Source of the DNA: Flavobacterium sp.
GTDB lineage: Bacteria; Bacteroidota; Bacteroidia; Flavobacteriales; Flavobacteriaceae
DNA: 7,497 nucleotides
NCBI GenBank assembly: GCA_023253295.1
Contig: JALRGZ010000204.1
Coordinates: 1-7,497, forward strand
Direction of reading: 5' to 3'
The notes beneath the pieces were generated by a model, which was not told the DNA's origin, made no database searches, and saw nothing but the letters and a program-made list of their open reading frames with translations. The position numbers were made by a program, and so were the translations under genes. Positions 1 through 5,227 of the stretch are shown here, one piece after another; the stretch's first letter is position 1, and every line of letters starts with the position of its first letter.

Positions 1-2321
1 AGCGTATTCAAAACTTTACGCAATTGATGTAAAGCCCGCATTGCCATCGGATTTTTGATTGATGAAGTCAATGGACTGCCTAAAATAAGCTGACCTGTTT
101 CATTTCCATCTTTATCTTTCGCTTTTTGCTTTTTGAAAACTTCAATATCTGATGGATGATATAGTTTTTTCAACCTATTATTTATTTTCTTTTCCTTCTC
201 TTGGTCTGTTCCTTTTTCTTCACTATAAAATACTTGACCAGTTTCATTTTCTCCTTTCAGAAATTCTAAAACTTTTTCATCTAATCTCTTTATTTTGATG
301 AACTCATATTTCTTTAATTGATCGATCAAAATTGGTAACAAATGGTTAAAAATGGCTTGTTGCTCTCTTTCATCCTCCATCTTATTTGATTTGTAAAAAC
401 CAATCAATTTTTTCTTTAAATCATTTCCAAATTCTGGTTCTGCTTCTTTTGAATAATACACTTTTTTTTCATCTTCTTTTTCGGTTTTGTATTCTTTCAT
501 CAAACCATTTATTACCTCCAATAGACTTTTTTCAAAAGTATAATTTTCAACAATTTCTGCTATTTGAGTTTTAATGTATTTCCGTTGAGATTCATCTTTC
601 CAAATTTCGGCATCAACAATGTTTTCAATATTTGCCATAAATACAGCGTGAGAATACAAAAGTCCTTCTTTTACGTAAGGCAAAATTTTAGTGATTGCGG
701 ATAAACTCAAACTGGCAAAATCCTTTTTTAATTTTATTTTACTGAAAGCTTTTGCATTCTTATCATTCAATCCCAATTTATCTTTTGCATATTCATACAA
801 ATAAATATCCGAAGTCGAAACAGAAAGCAAATGCCATAAATCATTGTAATCAACTGTTTTGGTTACCTCTTCTTTTTTAGCATTTAGCGTTTGATAAGTG
901 AATGTTTTTGTTTTCCAATCGTCCCCGACCGTGTTTTTCAACGCAGCTGAAACCTGGCAAGCCGAAACACTGTCTGTTGGTTTGTAGTTAAACCAATAAA
1001 AAAACTCATTCTTTTTTGAAGATTTGTAATAGCCGAAACTTGCTCCTTTTTCAACAAGTTCTTTAGCTAAAACTTCAAAATTAAAATCGTTCTTTCTGTA
1101 GAATTTCGGAATCAATTTCAATTTCTCTTCTTGTGTCAGAAAACGCAATGTTTTTTCGCTTTGGGTTCCAATCTTTATGGTGTTCAAATATGTCCACATT
1201 CTGTACTCCTCAAAATCCGGATGAGAGATAGCGCAACGTGATTTGCTTTTTTCAAAAGAACACTTTCCAATCAAGCCTTTCTGTGATTTTAATGGTCGCT
1301 GAAAGAAAATGGCTTTGTACAAATCTTTGGCTAAACCTGTAAATTTCTTTTCGGGTAATTTTTCAGTTTTATCAATTCCTTCGATTACCTGAGCTTCACA
1401 AATTATTTCAAATTCTTTAAGATAATGTTCCTCCCTTGAAGTATATTGATTTCTGATTTTTCCTTTGTTATAAAGACTATAAAAATATTGCCCTAAAGTC
1501 TTAAAATTCCCATCAAGCATCGCTTGTGAAATATCTTTTATTTCACCTTTTACTTTTCCTAAATCATCTTTTTTATTTAGCCTTGCAATAAGTTCTTCTT
1601 TACATTTCTCTACATTGTTTTCATTTTTCTTCGTTATCGCAACCAAGGAATTATAAAGTGTTTTTAGTTTCTTTTCTCCTTCATCTAAATCTTTTTTAAA
1701 AACAACTTTTTCAGTTAATTCCATGATTCCTATATTCAGATAATAACCATTTAATTCTTCCAAAATCAAAGTTGTGCTATTTAAATCTTCAATCAAACTT
1801 TGGATTTGAGGATTATGTTCTTCAAAAACACCATCAGCTGATTGATCAAGTCTGTTACTCAAAAATCCTCTTCTTTGGGCAATATGGTAGAAAGCTCGTC
1901 CAAGTTCAAATAAAGCTACTTTTTGTTTACTGGCTCTATCCCTAAAAACATAAGGATTAATATTTTCGTCGTCGCTGGTTCGCAACCACTTCAGAAATTC
2001 AGGATTAAGCGGATATTTTTTAAAACCAGATTTTTTCCATTCTTCAACTTCTTCAATCGACAAAGGACACATCCCATTTACAGAAAGAACTTTTAAAGTT
2101 TCGTATTTCCTTAATTTTCTACGGTATTTTATTTTTCTTGCACTTCTGTAAGCTGTTCTTTCAGCAGCACGGGAACTTTCAATTCCTTTTTCAGATTTTA
2201 CTCCTTCGGAAAATATCCTCACTCCTTTATCAATAATTTGCTCCTTGCCTTCATTTTCAGTATCTCTAATCGCCCACCCAATCGAGTTTGTCCCTAAATC
2301 TAATCCTAAAATTTTTGCCAT
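1..2321 (-). CDS. cas9: Type II-C-like CRISPR endonuclease Cas9, N-terminal part (cut by left edge)
   Basis: RNA-guided DNA endonuclease that uses crRNA plus tracrRNA. The frame stays open from ATG at 2321 to the window edge, giving 773 residues. RuvC-I is at the extreme N-terminus (ILGLDLGTNSIGW, presumed catalytic D8). An arginine-rich bridge helix follows at about residues 51-75 (SRAAERTAYRSARK onward). The Cas9-typical HIAQRRGF motif starts at H146, FFQRPLKSQKG is around residue 341, and RCAISHPDFEEYRMW lies shortly after. The visible end (NPMAMRALHQLRKVLNT) is the stretch that normally precedes RuvC-II, so RuvC-II, HNH, RuvC-III and the PAM-interacting domain lie outside. Bacteroidota II-C Cas9 proteins are usually around 1400 or more residues, so about half is present. 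No frameshift or stop is seen. The start is supported by AAGGA seven bases upstream and by the position of the RuvC-I motif. A divergent tracrRNA lies upstream. Subtype II-C is inferred from motif style and tracrRNA form, because the cas1/cas2 neighbours are not visible. Confidence 0.96.
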   Translation of the reverse strand, partial: MAKILGLDLGTNSIGWAIRDTENEGKEQIIDKGVRIFSEGVKSEKGIESSRAAERTAYRSARKIKYRRKLRKYETLKVLSVNGMCPLSIEEVEEWKKSGFKKYPLNPEFLKWLRTSDDENINPYVFRDRASKQKVALFELGRAFYHIAQRRGFLSNRLDQSADGVFEEHNPQIQSLIEDLNSTTLILEELNGYYLNIGIMELTEKVVFKKDLDEGEKKLKTLYNSLVAITKKNENNVEKCKEELIARLNKKDDLGKVKGEIKDISQAMLDGNFKTLGQYFYSLYNKGKIRNQYTSREEHYLKEFEIICEAQVIEGIDKTEKLPEKKFTGLAKDLYKAIFFQRPLKSQKGLIGKCSFEKSKSRCAISHPDFEEYRMWTYLNTIKIGTQSEKTLRFLTQEEKLKLIPKFYRKNDFNFEVLAKELVEKGASFGYYKSSKKNEFFYWFNYKPTDSVSACQVSAALKNTVGDDWKTKTFTYQTLNAKKEEVTKTVDYNDLWHLLSVSTSDIYLYEYAKDKLGLNDKNAKAFSKIKLKKDFASLSLSAITKILPYVKEGLLYSHAVFMANIENIVDAEIWKDESQRKYIKTQIAEIVENYTFEKSLLEVINGLMKEYKTEKEDEKKVYYSKEAEPEFGNDLKKKLIGFYKSNKMEDEREQQAIFNHLLPILIDQLKKYEFIKIKRLDEKVLEFLKGENETGQVFYSEEKGTDQEKEKKINNRLKKLYHPSDIEVFKKQKAKDKDGNETGQLILGSPLTSSIKNPMAMRALHQLRKVLNT

Positions 2322-2328
2322 TATTTAT

Positions 2329-2333
2329 TCCTT
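2329..2333 (-). promoter_or_regulatory. Shine-Dalgarno-like site of cas9
   Basis: On the minus strand AAGGA sits seven bases before the cas9 ATG. Shine-Dalgarno sequences are weak or absent before most Bacteroidota genes, and no equally clear one was noted before the other genes here, so it both supports the start choice and is slightly unusual. Confidence 0.5.
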
Positions 2334-2340
2334 ATAGTTA

Positions 2341-2373
2341 CAAAATGATAAATATATAAATAAAAAACTACAA
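2341..2373 (-). promoter_or_regulatory. Candidate cas9 promoter
   Basis: Read on the minus strand, TTG (2373-2371) is followed after 22 bases by TCATTTTG (2348-2341). That is a one-mismatch version of the Bacteroidota -7 box TAnnTTTG, and the spacing is slightly longer than usual. Transcription would start near 2335, giving a leader of about a dozen bases that carries the AAGGA site. The call is tentative because the stretch is extremely A+T rich and such boxes arise by chance. Confidence 0.35.
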
Positions 2374-2391
2374 GGAAATATTTTTGAATCG

Positions 2392-2421
2392 TTGTTTTAT
2401 GAAGCTTTTTTCTTATGTTTG
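2392..2421 (+). promoter_or_regulatory. Candidate tracrRNA promoter
   Basis: TTG (2392-2394), 19 bases, then TATGTTTG (2414-2421) matches the Bacteroidota promoter pattern TTG-N19-TAnnTTTG. Transcription would start near 2425-2428, just ahead of the anti-repeat, giving an RNA of about 90 nt that ends at the terminator at 2516. The -7 box overlaps the left arm of the palindrome at 2419-2460. A second -7-like box, TATTTTTG (2379-2386), lies upstream but lacks a visible -33 partner. Confidence 0.55.
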
Positions 2422-2460
2422 TGACAGATTAAACTATTCTAATCTTTAATCTTATCACAA
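2419..2460. repeat. 42-bp imperfect palindrome containing the tracrRNA anti-repeat
   Basis: The left arm is TTGTGA-C-AGATTAAA (2419-2433). The right arm is TTTAATCT-TA-TCACAA (2445-2460). They form 6 plus 8 base pairs with a 1-versus-2 base bulge and an 11-base loop (2434-2444). The right arm plus loop is the presumed anti-repeat of the tracrRNA. The left arm therefore looks like the 5' end of a CRISPR repeat, which for this anti-repeat should read roughly GTTGTGATAAGATTAAAG. The element could be a fossil CRISPR repeat, a self-pairing segment of a longer tracrRNA, or an operator. The sequence alone does not decide between these. Confidence 0.8.
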
Positions 2461-2516
2461 TAAGGCTATATGCCGTAGATGAAAATCTTAAGTCCTGCTT
2501 CGGTGGGACTTTTTTT
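2427..2516 (+). ncRNA. tracrRNA (trans-activating CRISPR RNA) for the adjacent Cas9
   Basis: This RNA would pair with the crRNA repeat and provide the scaffold bound by Cas9. In order it shows an anti-repeat (about 2434-2460) ending TTATCACAA; the tracrRNA nexus signature CAATAAGGC (2458-2466) with a short stem GGC-TATAT-GCC (2464-2474); a small stem AGAT-GAAA-ATCT (2477-2488); and a terminator hairpin capped by TTCG and followed by seven T (2490-2516). The order anti-repeat, ACAATAAGGC, nexus, terminal hairpin is the same as in type II-C tracrRNAs such as that of Neisseria meningitidis. It is divergent from cas9, with the proposed 5' end about 105 bp from the cas9 start. The 3' end is well defined; the 5' end is estimated from the promoter at 2392-2421 and could lie up to about 35 nt upstream if the other box is used. 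Pairing with the crRNA cannot be tested here because no array is in the window. Confidence 0.85.
2490..2516 (+). terminator. Intrinsic terminator / 3' hairpin of tracrRNA
   Basis: Stem AAGTCCTGC (2490-2498) pairs with GTGGGACTT (2503-2511) around a stable TTCG tetraloop, with two G-T wobbles. Seven T (2510-2516) follow, overlapping the base of the stem. It ends the tracrRNA and probably also serves as its 3' stem-loop in the Cas9 complex. Confidence 0.87.
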
Positions 2517-2548
2517 ATACTTATAATTTTCGATATAGAGATTCGTAC

Positions 2549-2568
2549 GGACAGCCCGCGAGCTATCC
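2549..2568. other. Small hairpin of unknown role between the tracrRNA and tRNA-His terminators
   Basis: GGACAGC (2549-2555) pairs with GCTATCC (2562-2568) with one C-A mismatch around a six-base loop. It is the only clearly G+C-rich patch in this otherwise A+T-rich spacer and has no T tract, so it is not a normal terminator. It lies between two converging transcripts. It might be a fragment of a dispersed intergenic repeat, but nothing in the window confirms that. Confidence 0.35.
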
Positions 2569-2622
2569 ATTCTTTCAAAAAAAATCAAAAATTTTGAAAA
2601 ATTCCTCGAAAATAAAAGGCAC

Positions 2623-2653
2623 AAAAAAAGCCTCTTCTTTCGAAGAGGCTTTT
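2623..2653 (-). terminator. Intrinsic terminator of tRNA-His
   Basis: On the minus strand a 12-bp stem (AAAAGCCTCTTC with GAAGAGGCTTTT, arms 2642-2653 and 2626-2637) has a GAAA tetraloop. It runs into a seven-T tract (2629-2623) that overlaps the stem base. It starts nine bases after the tRNA 3' end. Four T also follow on the plus strand, so it may stop read-through from the CRISPR side weakly. Confidence 0.88.
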
Positions 2654-2661
2654 GAATTTTG

Positions 2662-2735
2662 GGTGGATGATGGGGTTCGAACCCACGACCCTCGGCACCA
2701 CAAACCGATGCTCTAACCAGCTGAGCTACAACCAC
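2662..2735 (-). tRNA. tRNA-His (anticodon GTG)
   Basis: The gene folds as a full cloverleaf of 74 bases without CCA. It has acceptor GTGGTTG, D stem GCTC/GAGC, anticodon stem TCGGT/GCCGA with loop TTGTGGT (anticodon GTG), T stem GTGGG/CCCAT with loop TTCGAAC, and discriminator C. The base before G1 is G (2736), matching the G-1:C73 identity pair typical of histidine tRNAs. CCA is not fully encoded (CCCA would be needed, only CCA including the discriminator is present). One acceptor pair is a mismatch, T5 against T68 (2731 and 2667), while the other six pair normally. The gene has its own promoter upstream and a terminator downstream. Confidence 0.97.
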
Positions 2736-2759
2736 CATTTGTTTGCTTGTTTGCGGTGG

Positions 2760-2790
2760 CAAAGATACAACAGAATTCGAGTTCTGCAAA
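2760..2790 (-). promoter_or_regulatory. Promoter of tRNA-His
   Basis: On the minus strand TTTG (2790-2787), 19 bases, then TATCTTTG (2767-2760) is a full match to the Bacteroidota housekeeping promoter TTTG-N19-TAnnTTTG. Transcription would begin near 2755, about 18 bases before the tRNA. It lies only 27 bp past the bshB1 stop, so the tRNA need not depend on read-through. Confidence 0.8.
2771..2786. repeat. 16-bp near-palindrome inside the tRNA-His promoter spacer
   Basis: CAGAATTCGAGTTCTG reads the same on both strands except for one mismatched pair. It fills almost all of the spacer between the -33 and -7 boxes. It could be an operator for a dimeric regulator or a chance feature. Confidence 0.45.
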
Positions 2791-2817
2791 CATTTTTTGA
2801 AAAAAAATTAAAAAAAA

Positions 2818-3534
2818 TTACAGCAAATCTGCTAAACTATTGACTGCCAAATATCTCTCTACTGTAAAACCTTCAGCATAATCTAAGCCTACTAACCTTC
2901 CTAAGTCTCTGGAACGATAATTCAAGCTCTCAAAAAAGTTTTTTGAGGTAATTGGAGACTCCGGTTCAGTAGAATTTGGATCATAAAACTGCGAGCGATA
3001 AGCCAAAATCGCTTCAATTTTCTTATCCGTGAAACCAGTAATATCTACAACAAAATCTGGTTCAATATTTTTCCATTGAATATAATGATAAACTACTTTA
3101 GGTCTCCAAGCCTTTTGTGGTAATCCATCCAACTCTGTATCTATTTTCATCAAGCCCGATAAAAAACAGGCATCAGAAACTAATTTACTTCCTTTAGCAT
3201 GATCGATATGACGGTCATCTATTGCATTACACAATACAATTTCAGGCTGGTATTTACGAATCATTTTAATAATCTCCAGTTGGTGTTTTTCGTCATTCAC
3301 AAAAAATCCATCTCTCATATTTAAATTCTCCCTTGCCGAAACTCCAAGGATTGCTGCAGCAGCATTTGCTTCCTCATCTCTAATAGCAGCCGAACCTCTG
3401 GTTCCTAATTCACCTCGGGTTAAATCTATAATACCTACTTTCTTCCCAAGGGAAACTTCTTTTAAAATTGTTCCGGCACAACCCAGCTCTACATCGTCAG
3501 GATGCGCTCCAAAAGCCAATATATCTAATTTCAT
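2818..3534 (-). CDS. bshB1: Bacillithiol biosynthesis deacetylase BshB1 (LmbE/PIG-L family)
   Basis: Cytoplasmic zinc deacetylase that removes the acetyl group from GlcNAc-malate to give GlcN-malate, the second step of bacillithiol synthesis. At 238 residues it is the usual length for BshB1. The family motif AHPDD (A10-D14) supplies zinc ligands H11 and D14 and the presumed base D13. The second motif RHIDH (108-112) supplies zinc ligand H112 and the catalytic-site H109. GELGTRG (41-47), LNMRDGF (71-77) and the late AYRSQFYDP segment are typical of the BshB1 branch rather than of generic LmbE proteins. It is the last gene of a three-gene run, 19 bp after the isochorismate synthase gene, with no promoter of its own visible. 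The stop codon is followed by a run of T after a weak AGCA/TGCT stem, possibly a poor terminator. The other bacillithiol genes (bshA, bshC) are not in the window. Confidence 0.93.
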   Translation of the reverse strand: MKLDILAFGAHPDDVELGCAGTILKEVSLGKKVGIIDLTRGELGTRGSAAIRDEEANAAAAILGVSARENLNMRDGFFVNDEKHQLEIIKMIRKYQPEIVLCNAIDDRHIDHAKGSKLVSDACFLSGLMKIDTELDGLPQKAWRPKVVYHYIQWKNIEPDFVVDITGFTDKKIEAILAYRSQFYDPNSTEPESPITSKNFFESLNYRSRDLGRLVGLDYAEGFTVERYLAVNSLADLL

Positions 3535-3553
3535 TATTATTATTTTCTAAATT

Positions 3554-4615
3554 TTAAAGAACACTTTTCATCGTGATGGATTTATTCACGCTTTCATTCC
3601 ACTCTTTTTCAGGAATACTTTCTTTGGTAATACCGCAACCCATATACAAATGCGCTTGTTTTTCTTTTATTTGCATACAGCGTAAATTAACATACAAATC
3701 CGATTTTTGTTTTTTCTCCGCAAAATCTTTTTTATTCAATTCTCCTAAAAATCCAGTATAGTATTCTCTATCATAATCTTCATTTTCTAAAATAAAATCT
3801 TTCGCCGCTTGTTTTGGTAAACCACATACCGCAGGCGTAGGATGTAAAACCGAAACTACCTGATTTAATTTGGATGTTTTATTAATTATTCCTTCTATAT
3901 CGGTTTTAATATGCAGTACATTTCCAGCCTGAACAGTGTAAGGACTAGAAATCGCCACTTCCGAAGTTAAATCTTTCAGATTTTCCAATATAAAATCGGT
4001 AACAAACTGTTGCTCATCAATTTCTTTAGCTTCCCAAATCACATCGGTTTTCCCTTCAAAATTTTGTGTTCCTGCCAAAGCCATCGTACAAAATCGTTTT
4101 CTACTAGCCTTTAACAATCGCTCTGGTGTAGCTCCCATCCATAAACCAATTTTAGGATGATACCAACAGTAACAAAAAACAGTTGGAAAAAGTTGAATTA
4201 ATTTAGTAAAAACAGCTACCAAATCAAAATCAGGCATATCCAAAATCTCTTTACGGGACAAAACCACTTTTTTCAAATCTCCTTTCTGAATGGTTTCAAT
4301 AGCTTTTTGAATCATTTTTTCAAAATGTTCTTTTTCTGTCGGGCTTTCTGACTGCTCTAAATTGGTAAATTGATATTCATCAAAAGAAGTAATATCAGCT
4401 TCCCAAATAACCGATTGATTTTTTGGAATTAATATCATCTGATTGCCATCAAAAGGTGCAAAAACAAAACCTGTTTCATCTAAGGTTTCGGCAAAATACA
4501 GATGATCATTTTTTTGAAAAAAACCTCTCACCTCCGTCTTATAAGGCTTTCTATAGATAACAAAAGGCAATTTTTGCGCTTCTTGTTGTTTCACTTTTAT
4601 AAAAAAATCAATCAT
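3554..4615 (-). CDS. menF: Isochorismate synthase (MenF/EntC type, chorismate-binding family)
   Basis: Converts chorismate to isochorismate, the entry step of menaquinone synthesis; the cytoplasmic enzyme needs Mg2+. At 353 residues it is somewhat shorter than E. coli MenF, mostly through a reduced N-terminal region, as is common in Bacteroidota. Family features in order are KKVVLSR with presumed general base K116, GATPERLL (161-168), ALAGT (179-183), KEIDEQ with presumed acid E201, HPTPAVCGLP (258-267), REYYTGFLGEL (283-293), and GCGI followed by the metal-binding E338 and E341 near the C-terminus. The HPTPAVCGLP version of the motif fits isochorismate synthases. A siderophore role (EntC/DhbC) cannot be excluded from sequence alone, but the MenI-like gene 38 bp upstream argues for menaquinone. 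bshB1 follows 19 bp downstream. Confidence 0.92.
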   Translation of the reverse strand: MIDFFIKVKQQEAQKLPFVIYRKPYKTEVRGFFQKNDHLYFAETLDETGFVFAPFDGNQMILIPKNQSVIWEADITSFDEYQFTNLEQSESPTEKEHFEKMIQKAIETIQKGDLKKVVLSRKEILDMPDFDLVAVFTKLIQLFPTVFCYCWYHPKIGLWMGATPERLLKASRKRFCTMALAGTQNFEGKTDVIWEAKEIDEQQFVTDFILENLKDLTSEVAISSPYTVQAGNVLHIKTDIEGIINKTSKLNQVVSVLHPTPAVCGLPKQAAKDFILENEDYDREYYTGFLGELNKKDFAEKKQKSDLYVNLRCMQIKEKQAHLYMGCGITKESIPEKEWNESVNKSITMKSVL

Positions 4616-4653
4616 ACACTATTGTATTAAAGGTTTATTTATCCAAATAAAAT

Positions 4654-5088
4654 TTAGCTTTTTTTCTTTCGCTTAGGCAAAACCATATTGGTCAACTTAC
4701 AAAGCGAAATCAAATTATTTCTTTCATCAACAATACGAATTTCCCACAGGTGAATACTCGCCCCCTGATGAATAATTTTAGCTGTAGCCGTTACGACTCC
4801 TTCTCTCTTGGATTTTAAATGATTGGCTGAAATTTCTATCCCGCGTACTTCGCTAACTTCGGGATTAATAAATATAAAGGAAGCGGCACTACCTACACTT
4901 TCGGCTAAAGCTACTGTTGCTCCGCCATGCAATAAGCCCATCGGTTGATGAACACTAGGATTTACAGGCATAGTTGCTGTCAAAAACCCTTCTCCGGCAT
5001 CCACATATTCAATATTTAAGGTTTCCATTAAGGTATTTTTTGAAATACGATTACAGTATTCCAATATCTTTTCTTTATCGAATGTCAT
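4654..5088 (-). CDS. menI: Hotdog-fold thioesterase, probable 1,4-dihydroxy-2-naphthoyl-CoA hydrolase (MenI-like, PaaI family)
   Basis: Likely hydrolyses DHNA-CoA to DHNA in menaquinone synthesis. The 144-residue protein lines up almost without gaps with E. coli MenI/YdiI (136 residues). Active-site positions coincide: Q48, H54-G55 in GLLHGGA and catalytic E63 in LAES, with H90 matching YdiI H89 after one inserted residue. The lysine/arginine-rich C-terminus (PKRKKKS) is an extension. It is the first gene of the minus-strand run, 38 bp before the isochorismate synthase gene, which supports a menaquinone role. PaaI-family enzymes vary in substrate, so a general acyl-CoA thioesterase is the alternative. 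No convincing promoter was found in the 139-bp divergent spacer; the best minus-strand box (TTATTTTG) has a mismatch and no -33 partner. Confidence 0.85.
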   Translation of the reverse strand: MTFDKEKILEYCNRISKNTLMETLNIEYVDAGEGFLTATMPVNPSVHQPMGLLHGGATVALAESVGSAASFIFINPEVSEVRGIEISANHLKSKREGVVTATAKIIHQGASIHLWEIRIVDERNNLISLCKLTNMVLPKRKKKS

Positions 5089-5203
5089 GAATTATATTTT
5101 AATCGTCTGTAAAAATAAAGAAAAGTATAGATACTTAACTCCAAAATAAAGGGATATTCTACATACTCTTTAAAAATTAGGCATCAAGGAATAAGATTTT
5201 TTC

Positions 5204-5211
5204 TATTTTTA
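5204..5211 (+). promoter_or_regulatory. Possible -7 box of the lipoprotein gene
   Basis: TATTTTTA differs from TAnnTTTG only at the last base and lies 16 bp before the ATG at 5228. This short-leader arrangement is common in Flavobacteria. No TTG is seen at the proper distance upstream, so support is weak. The rest of the 139-bp spacer (5089-5227) shows no other clear signal. Confidence 0.3.
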
Positions 5212-5227
5212 CAAAAAAACTAAAGCA

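Noticed and set aside
386..574. Plus-strand open frame of 62 codons
   Set aside because: It is antisense to the intact cas9 frame, and its Phe/Leu-rich composition comes from reading Lys/Glu-rich codons backwards.
2398..2418. Guide-like bases before the repeat mimic matching the cas9 promoter
   Set aside because: The best match seen (the cas9 leader around 2325-2335) shares only CTTAT plus scattered T, which is expected by chance in such A+T-rich DNA.
2322..2620. CRISPR array next to cas9
   Set aside because: Only one repeat-like palindrome is present, with no regularly spaced copies, and it runs straight into tracrRNA hairpins. The array must be elsewhere.
2466..2789. Minus-strand open frame of 107 codons
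   Set aside because: It runs through the tRNA-His gene, its terminator and the complement of the tracrRNA; the peptide is the usual translation of tRNA sequence and has no coding support.
2652..2843. Plus-strand open frame of 63 codons
   Set aside because: It is the reverse complement of tRNA-His and the end of bshB1; the GFEPTTLGTTNR-type peptide is a familiar tRNA artefact.
3573..3761. Plus-strand open frame of 62 codons
   Set aside because: It is a shadow of the conserved C-terminal part of isochorismate synthase on the other strand.
5089..5227. Minus-strand promoter for the thioesterase gene
   Set aside because: TTATTTTG misses one consensus base and no TTG lies at a usable distance upstream.
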